From assembly GCA_030538915.1 (NCBI GenBank), contig JAUNTC010000010.1, positions 1 through 33,136 of the forward strand: 33,136 nucleotides of DNA, written 5' to 3'. Both the position numbers and the translations under genes were made by a program. Shown here in pieces: positions 1-9,205 of this stretch. This stretch comes from Lachnospiraceae bacterium (GTDB taxonomy: Bacteria; Bacillota; Clostridia; Lachnospirales; Lachnospiraceae). Positions within the stretch are counted from its first letter, which is position 1; every line of letters starts with the position of its first letter. The notes under the pieces were generated by a model. The model had not been told where the DNA came from and did not search any database. It saw only the letters and a list, made by a program, of their open reading frames with translations.

Positions 1-2472
1 ATTGCCACCGCCGGAGTTGCCGCCGGAGTTATTGCCATTGTTATTACTGTCTGGTTTTTTGGTTGGATTTTCGGTTGTCTGACCATCTCCGTCATTATTG
101 TCATCTGGAGTTTCTTTTTCGGTATCCTTAGAATAATTGGAATGTCCAGGACAGGTTTCTGTAGGTATTGTATCCTCTGTGAAATATCCGGTCTCTGTCG
201 GACAACCGGAACGAGGAAGCTTACCTGTAATACTACATACCGTTACCTGTTCAAGACCTGCGTTGAGGTCGAAGTCCTTATATTCCAAATTCTCATGAAT
301 ACGACTCATAATTCCGTTCCAAAGTCGGAAACGGAAGCTTGTATCGTAGCTGCAGGCTTTATTATCGTCATATCCACCCCATACAGCACATGTGTAATAT
401 GGAGTGAATCCGCAGAACCATAAGTCTTTGTTAGAAGTAGTTGTACCTGTCTTACCAGCAGTTGGCATATTGTTGAGCTGGCAGGAACGTCCGGTACCGC
501 TCTGAACAACAGACTGTAATGCACTGGTCAGAAGAGAAGCAGTACTTTCTTTTACTGCTCTGTGAGAAGAACCAGGGTTTTCTAACAGAACATTACCATC
601 GTGATCAACAATCTTTGTGTACAGTGTTGGTGTATTATATTCTCCACCATTTGCAATCGAAGCGTAAGCTGCACAAAGCTGGTAGTTATATACACCTTCT
701 GTAATACCACCGAGAGCAAGTGTCTGGTTGATATCGCTGAAGATCTTTCCGTTGATCTCCTTATTCTTAACAAGTGTTGTAATTCCAAACTTATCTTTAC
801 AATATTCGTAACCAAGTTCCTGTGTGATTTCATCACTTACTTTTACTGCGCAGACATTGATAGAATTTGCAATGGCTGTACGGTAAGTTACAGTTCCCTT
901 ATAAGAGCCACTTGCATTACGTACACTCTTTCCATTCTTATATGTATATGGCTCATCTACTACTGTGGAAGTAAGTGTCTTACCACACGCATCAATAGCA
1001 GGCGCGTAGGCTGCTAAAACTTTAAATGTAGATCCAGGCTGACGCTTCGCACCTTTGTAAGCACGGTTCAGACTGAGACTTGTTCCTTTGGTTCCACGAC
1101 CGCCGACCATTGCTTTAATCTCGCCGGTACTCTGATCCATCAATGTGACAGAAGCCTGTGGCTGTGGAGTGATATTGATCACTTCATTGTACTTGTCACC
1201 TTTTTTGGCAATTGTCTTCTTCCATTCTTTGACCATGCGTTTTGCTTCGTCTTTGCTGGAATATAAAAGCCCCTGTGTTTTTCCATATCGCTGTTGTGCA
1301 AATTTCTTAATATGTCCGGAACTGTAGTTTTTCACAGAACCGTCGGCACGTGTTACGGTAAGAGCATAGTCAAGGCCGTATTCAATCAAACCAGGGTAGT
1401 TTGAATCTTTATTCATCTCTTCATCGCAGATCGTCTGCATCTTCTTGTTCTGGGTAGAATAGATACTTAAACCGCCGCTGTAAAGGGCATTGTATGCCTG
1501 TGCATCTGTGTAACCAAGCTGCTCTTTCAAGTCATGGATGACCTGGTCGGAGAGTGCATCTACAAAATAGCTTGTTGCATTGTTGTCTGTGCTTTTCTTA
1601 TTCACTTTCTGAATGCGGGCATATACTTTATCTTTCATCGCCTTGTTATAAGCTTTTTCAGTAATATAACCTTGCTTCAGCATGTCGCCAAGGACTTTCT
1701 CACGTCTCTTTGCATTGTAATCCGGGTGCGTTACCGGGTTATATCTGGCAGGATTCTGAGTGATACCTGCAATAACAGCACATTCAGACAATGTAAGCTT
1801 GGATACATCTTTTCCAAAATAACGCATAGCTGCGGACTGTACACCGAGACAGTTCTGTCCAAGGTTGATTGTATTCATATAACTTTCAAGAATTTCTTCC
1901 TTGCTCATCTGTTTTTCAATCTGCAGGGCAAGATACTGTTCCTGAAATTTTCGCTCTAACTTATCGGAAAATGTCTTCTCATCAACGAAGTTTGGGAAAA
2001 CGTTATTCTTGATGAGCTGTTGTGTAAGAGTACTTGCACCCTGTTCAGATCCGGTGAGTGTGGAAACTGCAGCACGGGCAATACCCTGAAGGTCAATACC
2101 GTTATGTTTGTAAAAACGTTCATCCTCGATCGCAACAAATGCATGAGCGAGATTCTCCGGAATATCCTGGATCGTCTTATAAACTCGGTTTGATCCGGAT
2201 GCGACAAAACGATGAGTCTCTGTTTTGCCATCATCAGCATAGACAAAAGTTGTAAATCCTTGTGGCTTTACATCGGAAGGGGATACTTCCGGCGCATTGT
2301 CTATGATTCTTTTTACAAATAATCCGCCTCCGACAACGCCTATAACTGCAACGAGTATAAGGCAGAGTAAGAAAGCTTTTAATAAGCGGACACCAACACG
2401 CTTCCCCTGCATGGTGGATTTTGAAGTTATTTTTTTCTGCTGTTTGGCAGCTTTTCGTTTACCATAATTCAT
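1..2472 (-). CDS. Class A penicillin-binding protein (PBP1A-like), C-terminus cut by window edge
   Basis: Bifunctional peptidoglycan synthase: it polymerises glycan strands and cross-links them outside the membrane. 824 codons are visible with no stop before base 1. Basic cytoplasmic tail, one membrane segment at about residues 29-52, then a GT51 glycosyltransferase domain with the EDERFY motif near residue 115. The transpeptidase domain has STFK (Ser ~481), SIN (~535) and KTGTT (~672). The visible tail after the transpeptidase is rich in Asp, Asn, Gly, Thr and Pro and ends in Gly/Asn repeats, as in several Firmicutes PBP1s. The ATG at 2472 is preceded by AAGGAGG at 8 bases. It is transcribed away from the YigZ gene. 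Motifs are seen directly; the choice between PBP1A, PBP1 and PBP2A-type naming is uncertain. Confidence 0.95.
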   Translation of the reverse strand, partial: MNYGKRKAAKQQKKITSKSTMQGKRVGVRLLKAFLLCLILVAVIGVVGGGLFVKRIIDNAPEVSPSDVKPQGFTTFVYADDGKTETHRFVASGSNRVYKTIQDIPENLAHAFVAIEDERFYKHNGIDLQGIARAAVSTLTGSEQGASTLTQQLIKNNVFPNFVDEKTFSDKLERKFQEQYLALQIEKQMSKEEILESYMNTINLGQNCLGVQSAAMRYFGKDVSKLTLSECAVIAGITQNPARYNPVTHPDYNAKRREKVLGDMLKQGYITEKAYNKAMKDKVYARIQKVNKKSTDNNATSYFVDALSDQVIHDLKEQLGYTDAQAYNALYSGGLSIYSTQNKKMQTICDEEMNKDSNYPGLIEYGLDYALTVTRADGSVKNYSSGHIKKFAQQRYGKTQGLLYSSKDEAKRMVKEWKKTIAKKGDKYNEVINITPQPQASVTLMDQSTGEIKAMVGGRGTKGTSLSLNRAYKGAKRQPGSTFKVLAAYAPAIDACGKTLTSTVVDEPYTYKNGKSVRNASGSYKGTVTYRTAIANSINVCAVKVSDEITQELGYEYCKDKFGITTLVKNKEINGKIFSDINQTLALGGITEGVYNYQLCAAYASIANGGEYNTPTLYTKIVDHDGNVLLENPGSSHRAVKESTASLLTSALQSVVQSGTGRSCQLNNMPTAGKTGTTTSNKDLWFCGFTPYYTCAVWGGYDDNKACSYDTSFRFRLWNGIMSRIHENLEYKDFDLNAGLEQVTVCSITGKLPRSGCPTETGYFTEDTIPTETCPGHSNYSKDTEKETPDDNNDGDGQTTENPTKKPDSNNNGNNSGGNSGGGN

Positions 2473-2498
2473 GAGTCTGGCCTCCTTCATACCACGTC

Positions 2499-2527
2499 AT
2501 TATAGCAAAGAAACCCCTTGAAATAAA
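2499..2527 (-). promoter_or_regulatory. Candidate promoter of the penicillin-binding protein gene
   Basis: On the minus strand a perfect TATAAT (2499-2504) lies 17 bases after a weak TTTATT (2522-2527). The start codon is about 27 bases downstream, giving a short leader that holds the AAGGAGG site. The -10 is convincing, the -35 is not. Confidence 0.4.
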
Positions 2528-2627
2528 GAAAAAATTGAAAACTTCATATTTTGGTAGGAAAATCTTAAGAAATTCGTTATTATATATAGAAGGTAAGCAG
2601 TTTGAAGAAAAGAAAGAGGGAAAATAT

Positions 2628-3281
2628 ATGTCATCAGAATATAAAATTGTATATAAAGGCGGAGAGGATGAGATCGTTGAAAAGAAATCGCGTTTCATCG
2701 CAACTGTTGCGCCGGTCAAGACAGAAGAGGAGGCACTTGCATTTATTGAGTCAATAAGAAAGAAATATTGGAACGCAAGACACAACTGTTTTGCATATAT
2801 TGTAGGTGAAGGGCAGGAGCTTATGCGCTGCAGCGATGATGGAGAACCGAATGGAACAGCCGGAAAACCGATGCTCGATGTTCTTGTCGGAAATGGTCTT
2901 CACCAGATTGTCGTTGTTGTCACAAGATATTTTGGAGGAACCCTTCTTGGAACAGGGGGATTGGTGAGAGCATATTCCTCGTCTGTACAGGCAGGACTGG
3001 CATCTTCTACAATCATTAACCGGATCCATGGAGTAAAGCTTAAAATCAATACGGACTATACAGGACTTGGAAAAATCCAATATATTTTAGGGGAGAGAGG
3101 AATCCCGATTTTAGATACACAGTATACAGACCAGGTTGTATTAGAAGTACTTTTACCGGATGATCAGGTGGATGCGGTACAGGCTGAAGTAACAGAAGGT
3201 ACGGCAGGCAGAGCAAAGATGGAGATTGTGGATACGTGTTACTTTGCTGAAATAGATGGAAAAGTGGAAGTTATTGAATAG
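2628..3281 (+). CDS. YigZ/IMPACT family protein
   Basis: 217-residue member of the YigZ/YvyE (UPF0029, Impact N-terminal) family. The N-terminal domain carries the family core, with RHNCFAY near residue 51 and the DDGEPNGTAGKPML stretch after it, followed by RYFGGTLLGTGGLVRAY. A smaller C-terminal domain of about 75 residues follows, as in E. coli YigZ. The eukaryotic relative IMPACT regulates Gcn2 signalling; the bacterial role is unsettled. The ATG at 2628 is chosen over an upstream in-frame ATG at 2535 because it has AGAGGG 7 bases upstream and matches the family N-terminus. The gene stands alone and converges on hpf. Confidence 0.9.
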   Translation: MSSEYKIVYKGGEDEIVEKKSRFIATVAPVKTEEEALAFIESIRKKYWNARHNCFAYIVGEGQELMRCSDDGEPNGTAGKPMLDVLVGNGLHQIVVVVTRYFGGTLLGTGGLVRAYSSSVQAGLASSTIINRIHGVKLKINTDYTGLGKIQYILGERGIPILDTQYTDQVVLEVLLPDDQVDAVQAEVTEGTAGRAKMEIVDTCYFAEIDGKVEVIE

Positions 3282-3285
3282 ATGC

Positions 3286-3338
3286 AATAGAGGAAAGGCC
3301 GGCGAAATAGATGGTATTTCGTCGGCCTTTCCTCTATT
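3286..3338. terminator. Bidirectional terminator between the YigZ gene and hpf
   Basis: A 24-base arm (3286-3309), a 5-base loop and a complementary 24-base arm (3315-3338) pair throughout except one G-T wobble. On the plus strand a T-rich tract follows (TTTTTAAATTTT). The hairpin begins 4 bases after the YigZ stop and lies 33 bases beyond the hpf stop, so it can serve both convergent genes. Confidence 0.85.
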
Positions 3339-3371
3339 CAATTTTTAAATTTTATACATATTCAGGAGTTT

Positions 3372-3905
3372 TTATGAAAACTCAGGTTCAATTAATCCGA
3401 AAGAACCATTTTTACGTTTGTAAACTACATTTACTTCTTCTGTATCTGCATTGTAGAATACGAAGAAATCATGTCCGAGAAGTTCCATCTGGATGCAAGC
3501 ATCTTCCGGATACATTGGTTTGATACCGAACTTCTTAGTACGAACGATCTTAACTTCATCTTCATCCATATTCTCTATTGAATCAAAGAATTCCTGTTTG
3601 AAATTACCGCCTTCCTGTTCCTTTGCTACAAGTTTATTCTTGTACTTACGAAGCTGGCGTTCAATAATCTCTTCAACCAGATCGATAGATACATACATAT
3701 CACTGCTGACTTGTTCGGAACGGATGATCGTACCTTTTACAGGAATTGTTACTTCAATTTTCTGATGTTCTTTCTGAACACTTAAGGTTACATGAATTTC
3801 CGTCTCTGGAGTGAAGTACCTTTCTAATTTTCCTAACTTGCTTTCTACGGCCTGCTTTAAGCCTGGTGTTACATCAATGTTCTTTCCGATAATGATAAAT
3901 TTCAT
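3372..3905 (-). CDS. hpf: Ribosome hibernation promoting factor, long form
   Basis: 177 residues, the length of the long HPF form that drives 100S ribosome dimers in Firmicutes. The N-terminal S30AE/YfiA domain (about 1-95) begins MKFIIIGKNIDVTPGLKQ. A charged linker and a C-terminal dimerisation domain (about 120-177) contain KPMYPEDACIQMELLGHDFFVF, seen here as KKFGIKPMYPEDA followed by the LGHDFFVFYN core. The ATG at 3905 is preferred over a TTG at 3914 because AAGGAG sits 9 bases before the ATG, while it would directly abut the TTG. It shares the terminator at 3286-3338 with the convergent YigZ gene. Confidence 0.95.
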   Translation of the reverse strand: MKFIIIGKNIDVTPGLKQAVESKLGKLERYFTPETEIHVTLSVQKEHQKIEVTIPVKGTIIRSEQVSSDMYVSIDLVEEIIERQLRKYKNKLVAKEQEGGNFKQEFFDSIENMDEDEVKIVRTKKFGIKPMYPEDACIQMELLGHDFFVFYNADTEEVNVVYKRKNGSFGLIEPEFS

Positions 3906-3988
3906 GATGCTCAACTCCTTTTTGACAATTTTCAGTTATATATAATCTGACAATTCAAATTCTGAAAAGAGATATATCTGATAGATTT

Positions 3989-3997
3989 AGTATAACA
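3989..3997 (-). promoter_or_regulatory. Candidate extended -10 promoter for hpf
   Basis: On the minus strand TGTTATACT reads as an extended -10 (TGn plus TATACT). It lies between the PsiE-like gene and hpf, about 85 bases before the hpf start. No good -35 is seen. The leader it would give contains TTTTCAG and CTGAAAA arms that could pair. Confidence 0.35.
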
Positions 3998-4007
3998 CGT
4001 TTGTTGA

Positions 4008-4622
4008 TTAATGTATAGCATGAATTACTTCAATTCGAGAAATTTTTCCTTTATGCATTTTTGCAACACGCAAACCACAGTTTGAGTAGTATGCACAGGC
4101 ACCAACTCCGATATCTAAATCCGATTCTGCAAGGCTATTTTCAAGAATATCCTTTAAAGTTGCATCGTCCGCCTCATAAGGAAGAGTGATTCCCAGTAAT
4201 TTGTTTGCAAGTTTTACTTTTGTTGTGGCGCGAAGGATTGTTTCACTTGGAATATCAAATTCGCAAAAAAGATATTTTCTTGTTGCAAATAATATGGCAA
4301 TCGCACATACACCGATCAGACTGGCATAGCTGGAAGAGTGATCGATAATGATCTGCCTTGCAATGGCAAAGATCAATACCTCAAATACAGTTGCCGGTGT
4401 GTGATAGTAGACCATTCGGATAAGTTCTACACCAATGATCAGGTTAAAACATACCTCCAACAGATCATCATAATTTGGCCATGTATTTAAATCCGGCACA
4501 TGGATCAATGCTGTCGCAATGCGCAGACATAATAAAATAATGCCGGCAGCTAACATAAGGGCAATAAAAAGTTCCAGAAGTTCAGTCAGTTTCTTTAAAA
4601 ATTTTGCGATGATCGTCTGCAT
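4008..4622 (-). CDS. PsiE-like integral membrane protein
   Basis: 204 residues with four hydrophobic segments (about 15-40, 55-73, 78-92, 97-115) in the pattern of the phosphate-starvation-inducible PsiE family. A soluble C-terminal part of about 65 residues is not part of classical PsiE and may be a small regulatory domain. The molecular function of PsiE proteins is not established. The ATG at 4622 has GGAG 6 bases upstream. It is the last gene of the typA-PAP2-psiE minus-strand run, 12 bases after the PAP2 gene. Family assignment rests on membrane topology and overall similarity, without a catalytic motif. Confidence 0.6.
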   Translation of the reverse strand: MQTIIAKFLKKLTELLELFIALMLAAGIILLCLRIATALIHVPDLNTWPNYDDLLEVCFNLIIGVELIRMVYYHTPATVFEVLIFAIARQIIIDHSSSYASLIGVCAIAILFATRKYLFCEFDIPSETILRATTKVKLANKLLGITLPYEADDATLKDILENSLAESDLDIGVGACAYYSNCGLRVAKMHKGKISRIEVIHAIH

Positions 4623-4634
4623 AGAAATCTCCTT

Positions 4635-5519
4635 TTAGTACTTTGTCAATTTTGTGAAAATATAGGGATACAAATAAATGATCCATAAGAGAAGTATAAA
4701 ATATCCTCCGGATTTTGCCAAGATAGAAGTACCAAAAATAAAGTAGACAGACTTCTTGATGCAAAGTGTCAGTAAAATTCCAATGATAAATTTTAGGAAT
4801 TGTCTGCCAAAACTTGATTTTACAGGTTCGAAATTCAAGTGTTTATGTTCCAGGTAAAACCCGAGTGCAAAACCAAGGCCTGCGCCGGATGCTTTGAAAC
4901 AGTCCATGGCATATTTAAATGCAATGATTTCATTTTGATAAAGAAACCATGTATACCCTGCCAGAGCAAGAGCAATGATCGTGAGAATGACAGCAATGCG
5001 TGTTGTGTATGCCGTATCTTCAAGTCTGGAGCGAAAATGCCAAAGACTGTATGCAATCAGAAGAGACAGGCACATCGATACGAGGACGTCCTTTGGTGTA
5101 TGACATCCCAAATACATTCTGGAAAATCCGACACATAAAAAGGCAAGGATACATAAGACTTTTTGCCATGTTTTTCTGCTGCGAAGGGCAAGCGGAAAAA
5201 AGAGACATGTAGCGCCCTGGGTGTGTCCACTTGGAAAGGAATATCCGGTGGCAGCTGGAATTGCACTTGGGACAGCCTTAAATTTAGGATCTAAGATCCA
5301 CGGCCTTGGAATTCGGAAGGTGATCTTTAGCGCCTGAATACAGAATCCGGCTGTGAAGTAAGTAAACCCCAAATAATAAGCAAAGCGCTTATCCAAGCAC
5401 CAGTAAAGTGCGCAGATAACCGCTATGATTAATAATTCCTGACCAAAATATGTGACAAATTGCATTGCTTCGTTTAGAAACGGTGTACGAATATCATTTA
5501 ACAGCCACAAAAAGATCAT
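4635..5519 (-). CDS. Membrane-bound PAP2 family phosphatase
   Basis: 294-residue multi-pass protein with the full acid-phosphatase signature: K65-x6-R72-P73 (KITFRIPRP), P96-S-G-H99, and S133-R134-x5-H140-x3-D144 (SRMYLGCHTPKD). H140 is the expected nucleophile and H99 the acid/base. Relatives dephosphorylate undecaprenyl pyrophosphate, phosphatidic acid or other lipid phosphates; the substrate here cannot be told. About six membrane segments, with the motifs placed on the outer face in this family. Its ATG overlaps the typA stop (ATGA, 5516-5519), which suggests translational coupling. Confidence 0.9.
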   Translation of the reverse strand: MIFLWLLNDIRTPFLNEAMQFVTYFGQELLIIAVICALYWCLDKRFAYYLGFTYFTAGFCIQALKITFRIPRPWILDPKFKAVPSAIPAATGYSFPSGHTQGATCLFFPLALRSRKTWQKVLCILAFLCVGFSRMYLGCHTPKDVLVSMCLSLLIAYSLWHFRSRLEDTAYTTRIAVILTIIALALAGYTWFLYQNEIIAFKYAMDCFKASGAGLGFALGFYLEHKHLNFEPVKSSFGRQFLKFIIGILLTLCIKKSVYFIFGTSILAKSGGYFILLLWIIYLYPYIFTKLTKY

Positions 5520-7342
5520 GAACGATTTCCCCTTTTTCTCATTTTCGGATCCAGAATCTTTTTACGGATTCGTAAGTTTTTCGGAGTTACTTCAAGTAAT
5601 TCATCTGTGTCGATGAAATCCAGTGCCTGCTCTAAGCTTAATACTTTCGGAGGTGTCAGACGAAGTGCTTCATCCGCGCTGGAAGAACGTGTATTAGTAA
5701 GATGTTTTGTTTTGCATACGTTTACTTCGATATCATCTGTCTTGGCATTCTCACCGATTACCATACCAGAATATACTTTTTCACCTGCACCGATGAAGAG
5801 CACACCACGTTCCTGTGCACTGTAAAGACCGTAAGTTACAGACTCACCAGTCTCGAATGCGATAAGGGAACCTTGTTTACGATAAGAAATATCTCCTTTA
5901 TATGGAGCATATCCGTCAAAAGCAGTATTAATAATACCATTTCCCTTTGTATCTGTAAGGAATTCTCCACGGTATCCGATCAGACCACGGGCCGGGATGC
6001 GGAATTCGAGACGTGTATATCCGCCGCCTGTAGCGCCCATATTCTGTAATTCACCTTTTCGCTGGCTTAATTTATCGATAACGGTTCCTGTGAATTCATC
6101 CGGAACATCAATATAAGCTACCTCCATTGGCTCTAATAATTTGCCGTTTTCATCTTTTTTGTAAAGAACCTCTGCTTTACTTACAGCAAATTCGTATCCT
6201 TCACGACGCATATTTTCAATCAATACAGATAAATGTAATTCTCCACGTCCGGACACTTTAAAGCTGTCCATGTTTTCTGTGTCTTCTACACGAAGGCTGA
6301 CATCTGTATTAAGCTCGCGGAACAGACGGTCACGTAAGTGACGGGAAGTTACATATTTACCTTCCTGTCCGGCAAATGGACTGTCATTTACAATAAAGTT
6401 CATAGAAATCGTAGGCTCTGAGATCTTCTGGAACGGAATGGCCTCAGGTGCTTCCGGAGAGCAGAGCGTATCTCCGATGGAAATATCGGAAATACCGGAA
6501 ATAGCTACGATGGATCCGATCGTTGCTTCTTTTACTTCTACTTTGTTAAGACCATCAAATTCGTAGAGCTTGCTGATCTTTACTTTTTCCTGTTTGTCCG
6601 GGTCGTGGTGGTTTACTAAAACCATATCCTGGTTGACTTTGATCGTTCCGTTGTCAACTTTTCCGACACCGATTCTTCCGACATATTCGTTGTAGTCGAT
6701 CGTACTGATCAGTACCTGTGTCGGTGCTTCCGGATCGCCTTCCGGAGCAGGGATATATTCCAAAATAGTTTCAAACAGAGGTTTCATATCTTTCTCTTCG
6801 TCTGAAAGGTCTAAAACTGCCACACCTGCTTTCGCAGAAGCGTAGATGAATGGACAGTCTAACTGTTCATCAGAAGCATCCAGATCCATGAAAAGTTCTA
6901 AAACTTCATCGATTACTTCATCCGGTCTTGCTTCCGGACGGTCAATCTTATTGATACATACAATAACCGGCAACTCCAGTTCCAGAGCTTTTCTAAGAAC
7001 GAACTTTGTCTGTGGCATTGCACCTTCAAATGCATCTACAACGAGTACAACACCATTTACCATTTTTAATACACGCTCTACTTCACCACCGAAATCGGCA
7101 TGTCCTGGTGTATCAATAATGTTGATTTTTGTATCTTTATAATAAACAGCTGTATTTTTAGACAAGATAGTGATTCCACGTTCACGTTCAATATCGTTGG
7201 AGTCCATGACACGTTCTGCGACATCCTGATTTTCGCGGAAAACACCGCTTTGTTTCAATAATTCGTCAACCAATGTTGTTTTACCGTGATCGACATGGGC
7301 AATGATTGCTATATTACGTACATCTTCGCGTTTTGTTTTCAT
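5516..7342 (-). CDS. typA: Translational GTPase TypA/BipA
   Basis: 608 residues, normal for the family. G1 AHVDHGKTT (15-23), switch I RERGITI (53-59), G3 DTPGHADFG (77-85) and G4 NKID (131-134) are intact. EF-G-like domains II, III and V follow, then the BipA-specific C-terminal domain ending in basic residues. The protein binds ribosomes and assists 50S assembly and adaptation to cold and other stresses. The ATG at 7342 follows GGAAGG. It is the first gene of a three-gene minus-strand operon with the PAP2 and PsiE-like genes, an association with no obvious functional link. Confidence 0.97.
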   Translation of the reverse strand: MKTKREDVRNIAIIAHVDHGKTTLVDELLKQSGVFRENQDVAERVMDSNDIERERGITILSKNTAVYYKDTKINIIDTPGHADFGGEVERVLKMVNGVVLVVDAFEGAMPQTKFVLRKALELELPVIVCINKIDRPEARPDEVIDEVLELFMDLDASDEQLDCPFIYASAKAGVAVLDLSDEEKDMKPLFETILEYIPAPEGDPEAPTQVLISTIDYNEYVGRIGVGKVDNGTIKVNQDMVLVNHHDPDKQEKVKISKLYEFDGLNKVEVKEATIGSIVAISGISDISIGDTLCSPEAPEAIPFQKISEPTISMNFIVNDSPFAGQEGKYVTSRHLRDRLFRELNTDVSLRVEDTENMDSFKVSGRGELHLSVLIENMRREGYEFAVSKAEVLYKKDENGKLLEPMEVAYIDVPDEFTGTVIDKLSQRKGELQNMGATGGGYTRLEFRIPARGLIGYRGEFLTDTKGNGIINTAFDGYAPYKGDISYRKQGSLIAFETGESVTYGLYSAQERGVLFIGAGEKVYSGMVIGENAKTDDIEVNVCKTKHLTNTRSSSADEALRLTPPKVLSLEQALDFIDTDELLEVTPKNLRIRKKILDPKMRKRGNRS

Positions 7343-7403
7343 ACGAACCTTCCTTTTCTCTTCTTATTAGATTGTCATTTCATTTTTTGTATACAACTTT
7401 AAT

Positions 7404-7431
7404 AGTTTATCACATTTTATAAATTTTACAA
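7404..7431 (-). promoter_or_regulatory. Candidate typA promoter
   Basis: On the minus strand TTGTAA (7426-7431), 16 bases, then TAAACT (7404-7409), about 60 bases before the typA start. It lies back to back with the stronger dapA promoter. Confidence 0.4.
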
Positions 7432-7463
7432 GTGTTTAATTTGGAAAGGGGGACGCTCTTTCA

Positions 7464-7492
7464 TTGACATCATATTTGAATGGTGATAATAT
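7464..7492 (+). promoter_or_regulatory. dapA promoter
   Basis: Perfect TTGACA (7464-7469), 17-base spacer, TAATAT (7487-7492). The dapA start is about 35 bases further on, so the leader is too short for a lysine riboswitch. Confidence 0.75.
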
Positions 7493-7526
7493 TTTCTAAG
7501 AATAACACGAATTGAGGAGGATAAGT

Positions 7527-8417
7527 ATGTCAATTTTTACAGGTGCGGGCGTAGCGATCGTTACACCGTTTAACAGCGACGAAACCATTAATTATAATAA
7601 ACTTGATGAGCTGCTTGACTATCATTGCACTCACGGTACAGATGCAATCGTAATCTGCGGAACAACCGGAGAATCTGCGACAATGACGGAGGAAGAGCAT
7701 CTGGAGTGTATAAAGTTTACAATCGACCGTGTGAAAGGAAGAATTCCGGTAGTTGCAGGAACAGGATCTAACTGCACAAGAACAGCAATCGACATGTCAA
7801 AGGAGGCTGCTTCCTATGGTGCAGATGGATTATTACTTGTAACACCATATTACAATAAGGCGACACAGGAAGGTCTGGTTGCGCATTATACAGCAGTGGC
7901 AAAAGAAGCTAAGGCTCCGATTATTATGTACAGTGTAGCAAGCAGAACCGGATGTAACATTGAGCCGGCAACAGTAGCAAAGCTTGTGAAGAATGTAGAT
8001 AACATCGTTGGTGTGAAAGAGGCATCCGGTAATATTTCGCAGGTAGCTAAGATCATGGCAATGACAGATGGCAATGTTGATCTTTATTCCGGTAACGACG
8101 ATCAGATCGTACCGATGCTTTCCCTTGGTGCAAAGGGAGTGATCTCTGTATTATCTAACGTAGCACCACAGGAGACACATGATATTTGTGAGTTGTTCTT
8201 TAAGGGAGATGTAAATGGAAGTAGAGCTCTTCAGTTAAAAGCACTTCCGCTTGTGGAACAGCTCTTTAGTGAAGTGAATCCGATCCCGGTCAAGAAAGCA
8301 ATGCAGCTTCTTGGAGTGGACTGCGGACCGCTTCGTATGCCTTTGAGTGAGCTTACAAAAGAACACGAGCAGACATTGGCAAAAGCAATGAAAGAATTTG
8401 GACTTCAATTAGCATAG
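7527..8417 (+). CDS. dapA: 4-hydroxy-tetrahydrodipicolinate synthase
   Basis: Condenses pyruvate with aspartate semialdehyde, the first committed step to diaminopimelate and lysine. 296 residues, the usual length. The TIM-barrel active site is complete: GTTGE (45-49), Tyr135 in MYSVASRTG, and the Schiff-base lysine K164 in VGVKEASGN. The Y-S-V-A-S-R-T-G stretch departs slightly from the common Y-N-V-P-S-R-T-G. The ATG at 7527 has GAGGAGG 6 bases upstream; an in-frame TTG at 7512 overlaps that site and is rejected. dapB follows after 14 bases in the same operon. Confidence 0.97.
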   Translation: MSIFTGAGVAIVTPFNSDETINYNKLDELLDYHCTHGTDAIVICGTTGESATMTEEEHLECIKFTIDRVKGRIPVVAGTGSNCTRTAIDMSKEAASYGADGLLLVTPYYNKATQEGLVAHYTAVAKEAKAPIIMYSVASRTGCNIEPATVAKLVKNVDNIVGVKEASGNISQVAKIMAMTDGNVDLYSGNDDQIVPMLSLGAKGVISVLSNVAPQETHDICELFFKGDVNGSRALQLKALPLVEQLFSEVNPIPVKKAMQLLGVDCGPLRMPLSELTKEHEQTLAKAMKEFGLQLA

Positions 8418-8431
8418 CAAGGAGGAAACAG

Positions 8432-9190
8432 ATGGTACGAGCAATTATGCATGGATGCAATGGACATATGGGACAGGTGATCACAGGGCTTGTCAAAGCG
8501 GATGAAGGAATTGAGATTGTTGCAGGTATCGATAGATATCTTGGAATCACAAATGAATATCCGGTTTTCGAAAACCTGGAAAAATGCGATGTAGAGGCAG
8601 ATGTGATCATTGACTTTTCTAATGCGGCAGCGGTCGATGAATTGTTATCTTACTGCGAAGAAAAGAAGATGCCGGTTGTATTATGCACAACAGGACTTTC
8701 AAAAGAACAGCTGGATAAGATTCCAAAGGCAGCCGAGAAGACAGCAGTATTAAAGTCTGCGAACATGTCACTTGGGATCAATCTTTTGATGAAATTATTG
8801 AAAGAGGCAACAAAGGTCCTTGCGCCGGCGGGATATGATATGGAAATCGTAGAGAAGCATCATAACCAGAAGCTGGACGCTCCAAGCGGAACAGCAATTG
8901 CTTTGGCTGATTCCATGAATGAAGCCATGGATGAAGCTTATCATTATGTTTACGACAGAAGTCAGGAACGCAAAAAGCGTGACACAAAAGAAATTGGGAT
9001 TTCAGCAGTCCGTGGTGGCACAATTGTAGGGGAACATGAAGTGCTCTTTGCCGGAACTGATGAAGTAATAGAATTTAAACATACAGCATATTCCAAAACT
9101 ATTTTTGGGAAAGGTGCCGTGGAAGCTGCCAAGTTTCTGGCAGGAAAACCGGCAGGACTGTATGACATGTCAGACGTCATTACATTTTAA
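8432..9190 (+). CDS. dapB: 4-hydroxy-tetrahydrodipicolinate reductase
   Basis: Reduces the DapA product with NAD(P)H to tetrahydrodipicolinate. 252 residues. The dinucleotide-binding loop is GCNGHMG (8-14), and the catalytic region EKHHNQKLDAPSGTA has H143, H144 and K147. The ATG follows AAGGAGG at a normal distance. The gene sits directly between dapA and fbp with short gaps, so the three are probably cotranscribed. Confidence 0.97.
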   Translation: MVRAIMHGCNGHMGQVITGLVKADEGIEIVAGIDRYLGITNEYPVFENLEKCDVEADVIIDFSNAAAVDELLSYCEEKKMPVVLCTTGLSKEQLDKIPKAAEKTAVLKSANMSLGINLLMKLLKEATKVLAPAGYDMEIVEKHHNQKLDAPSGTAIALADSMNEAMDEAYHYVYDRSQERKKRDTKEIGISAVRGGTIVGEHEVLFAGTDEVIEFKHTAYSKTIFGKGAVEAAKFLAGKPAGLYDMSDVITF

Positions 9191-9205
9191 TGATTGGGAG
9201 GAGTT

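Noticed and set aside
31..2255. Several plus-strand open frames opposite the penicillin-binding protein gene
   Set aside because: They lie opposite a continuous, motif-complete gene, and none shows a recognisable protein family.
7343..7526. Lysine riboswitch before dapA
   Set aside because: The promoter lies only ~35 bases before the start, and no long structured leader is present.
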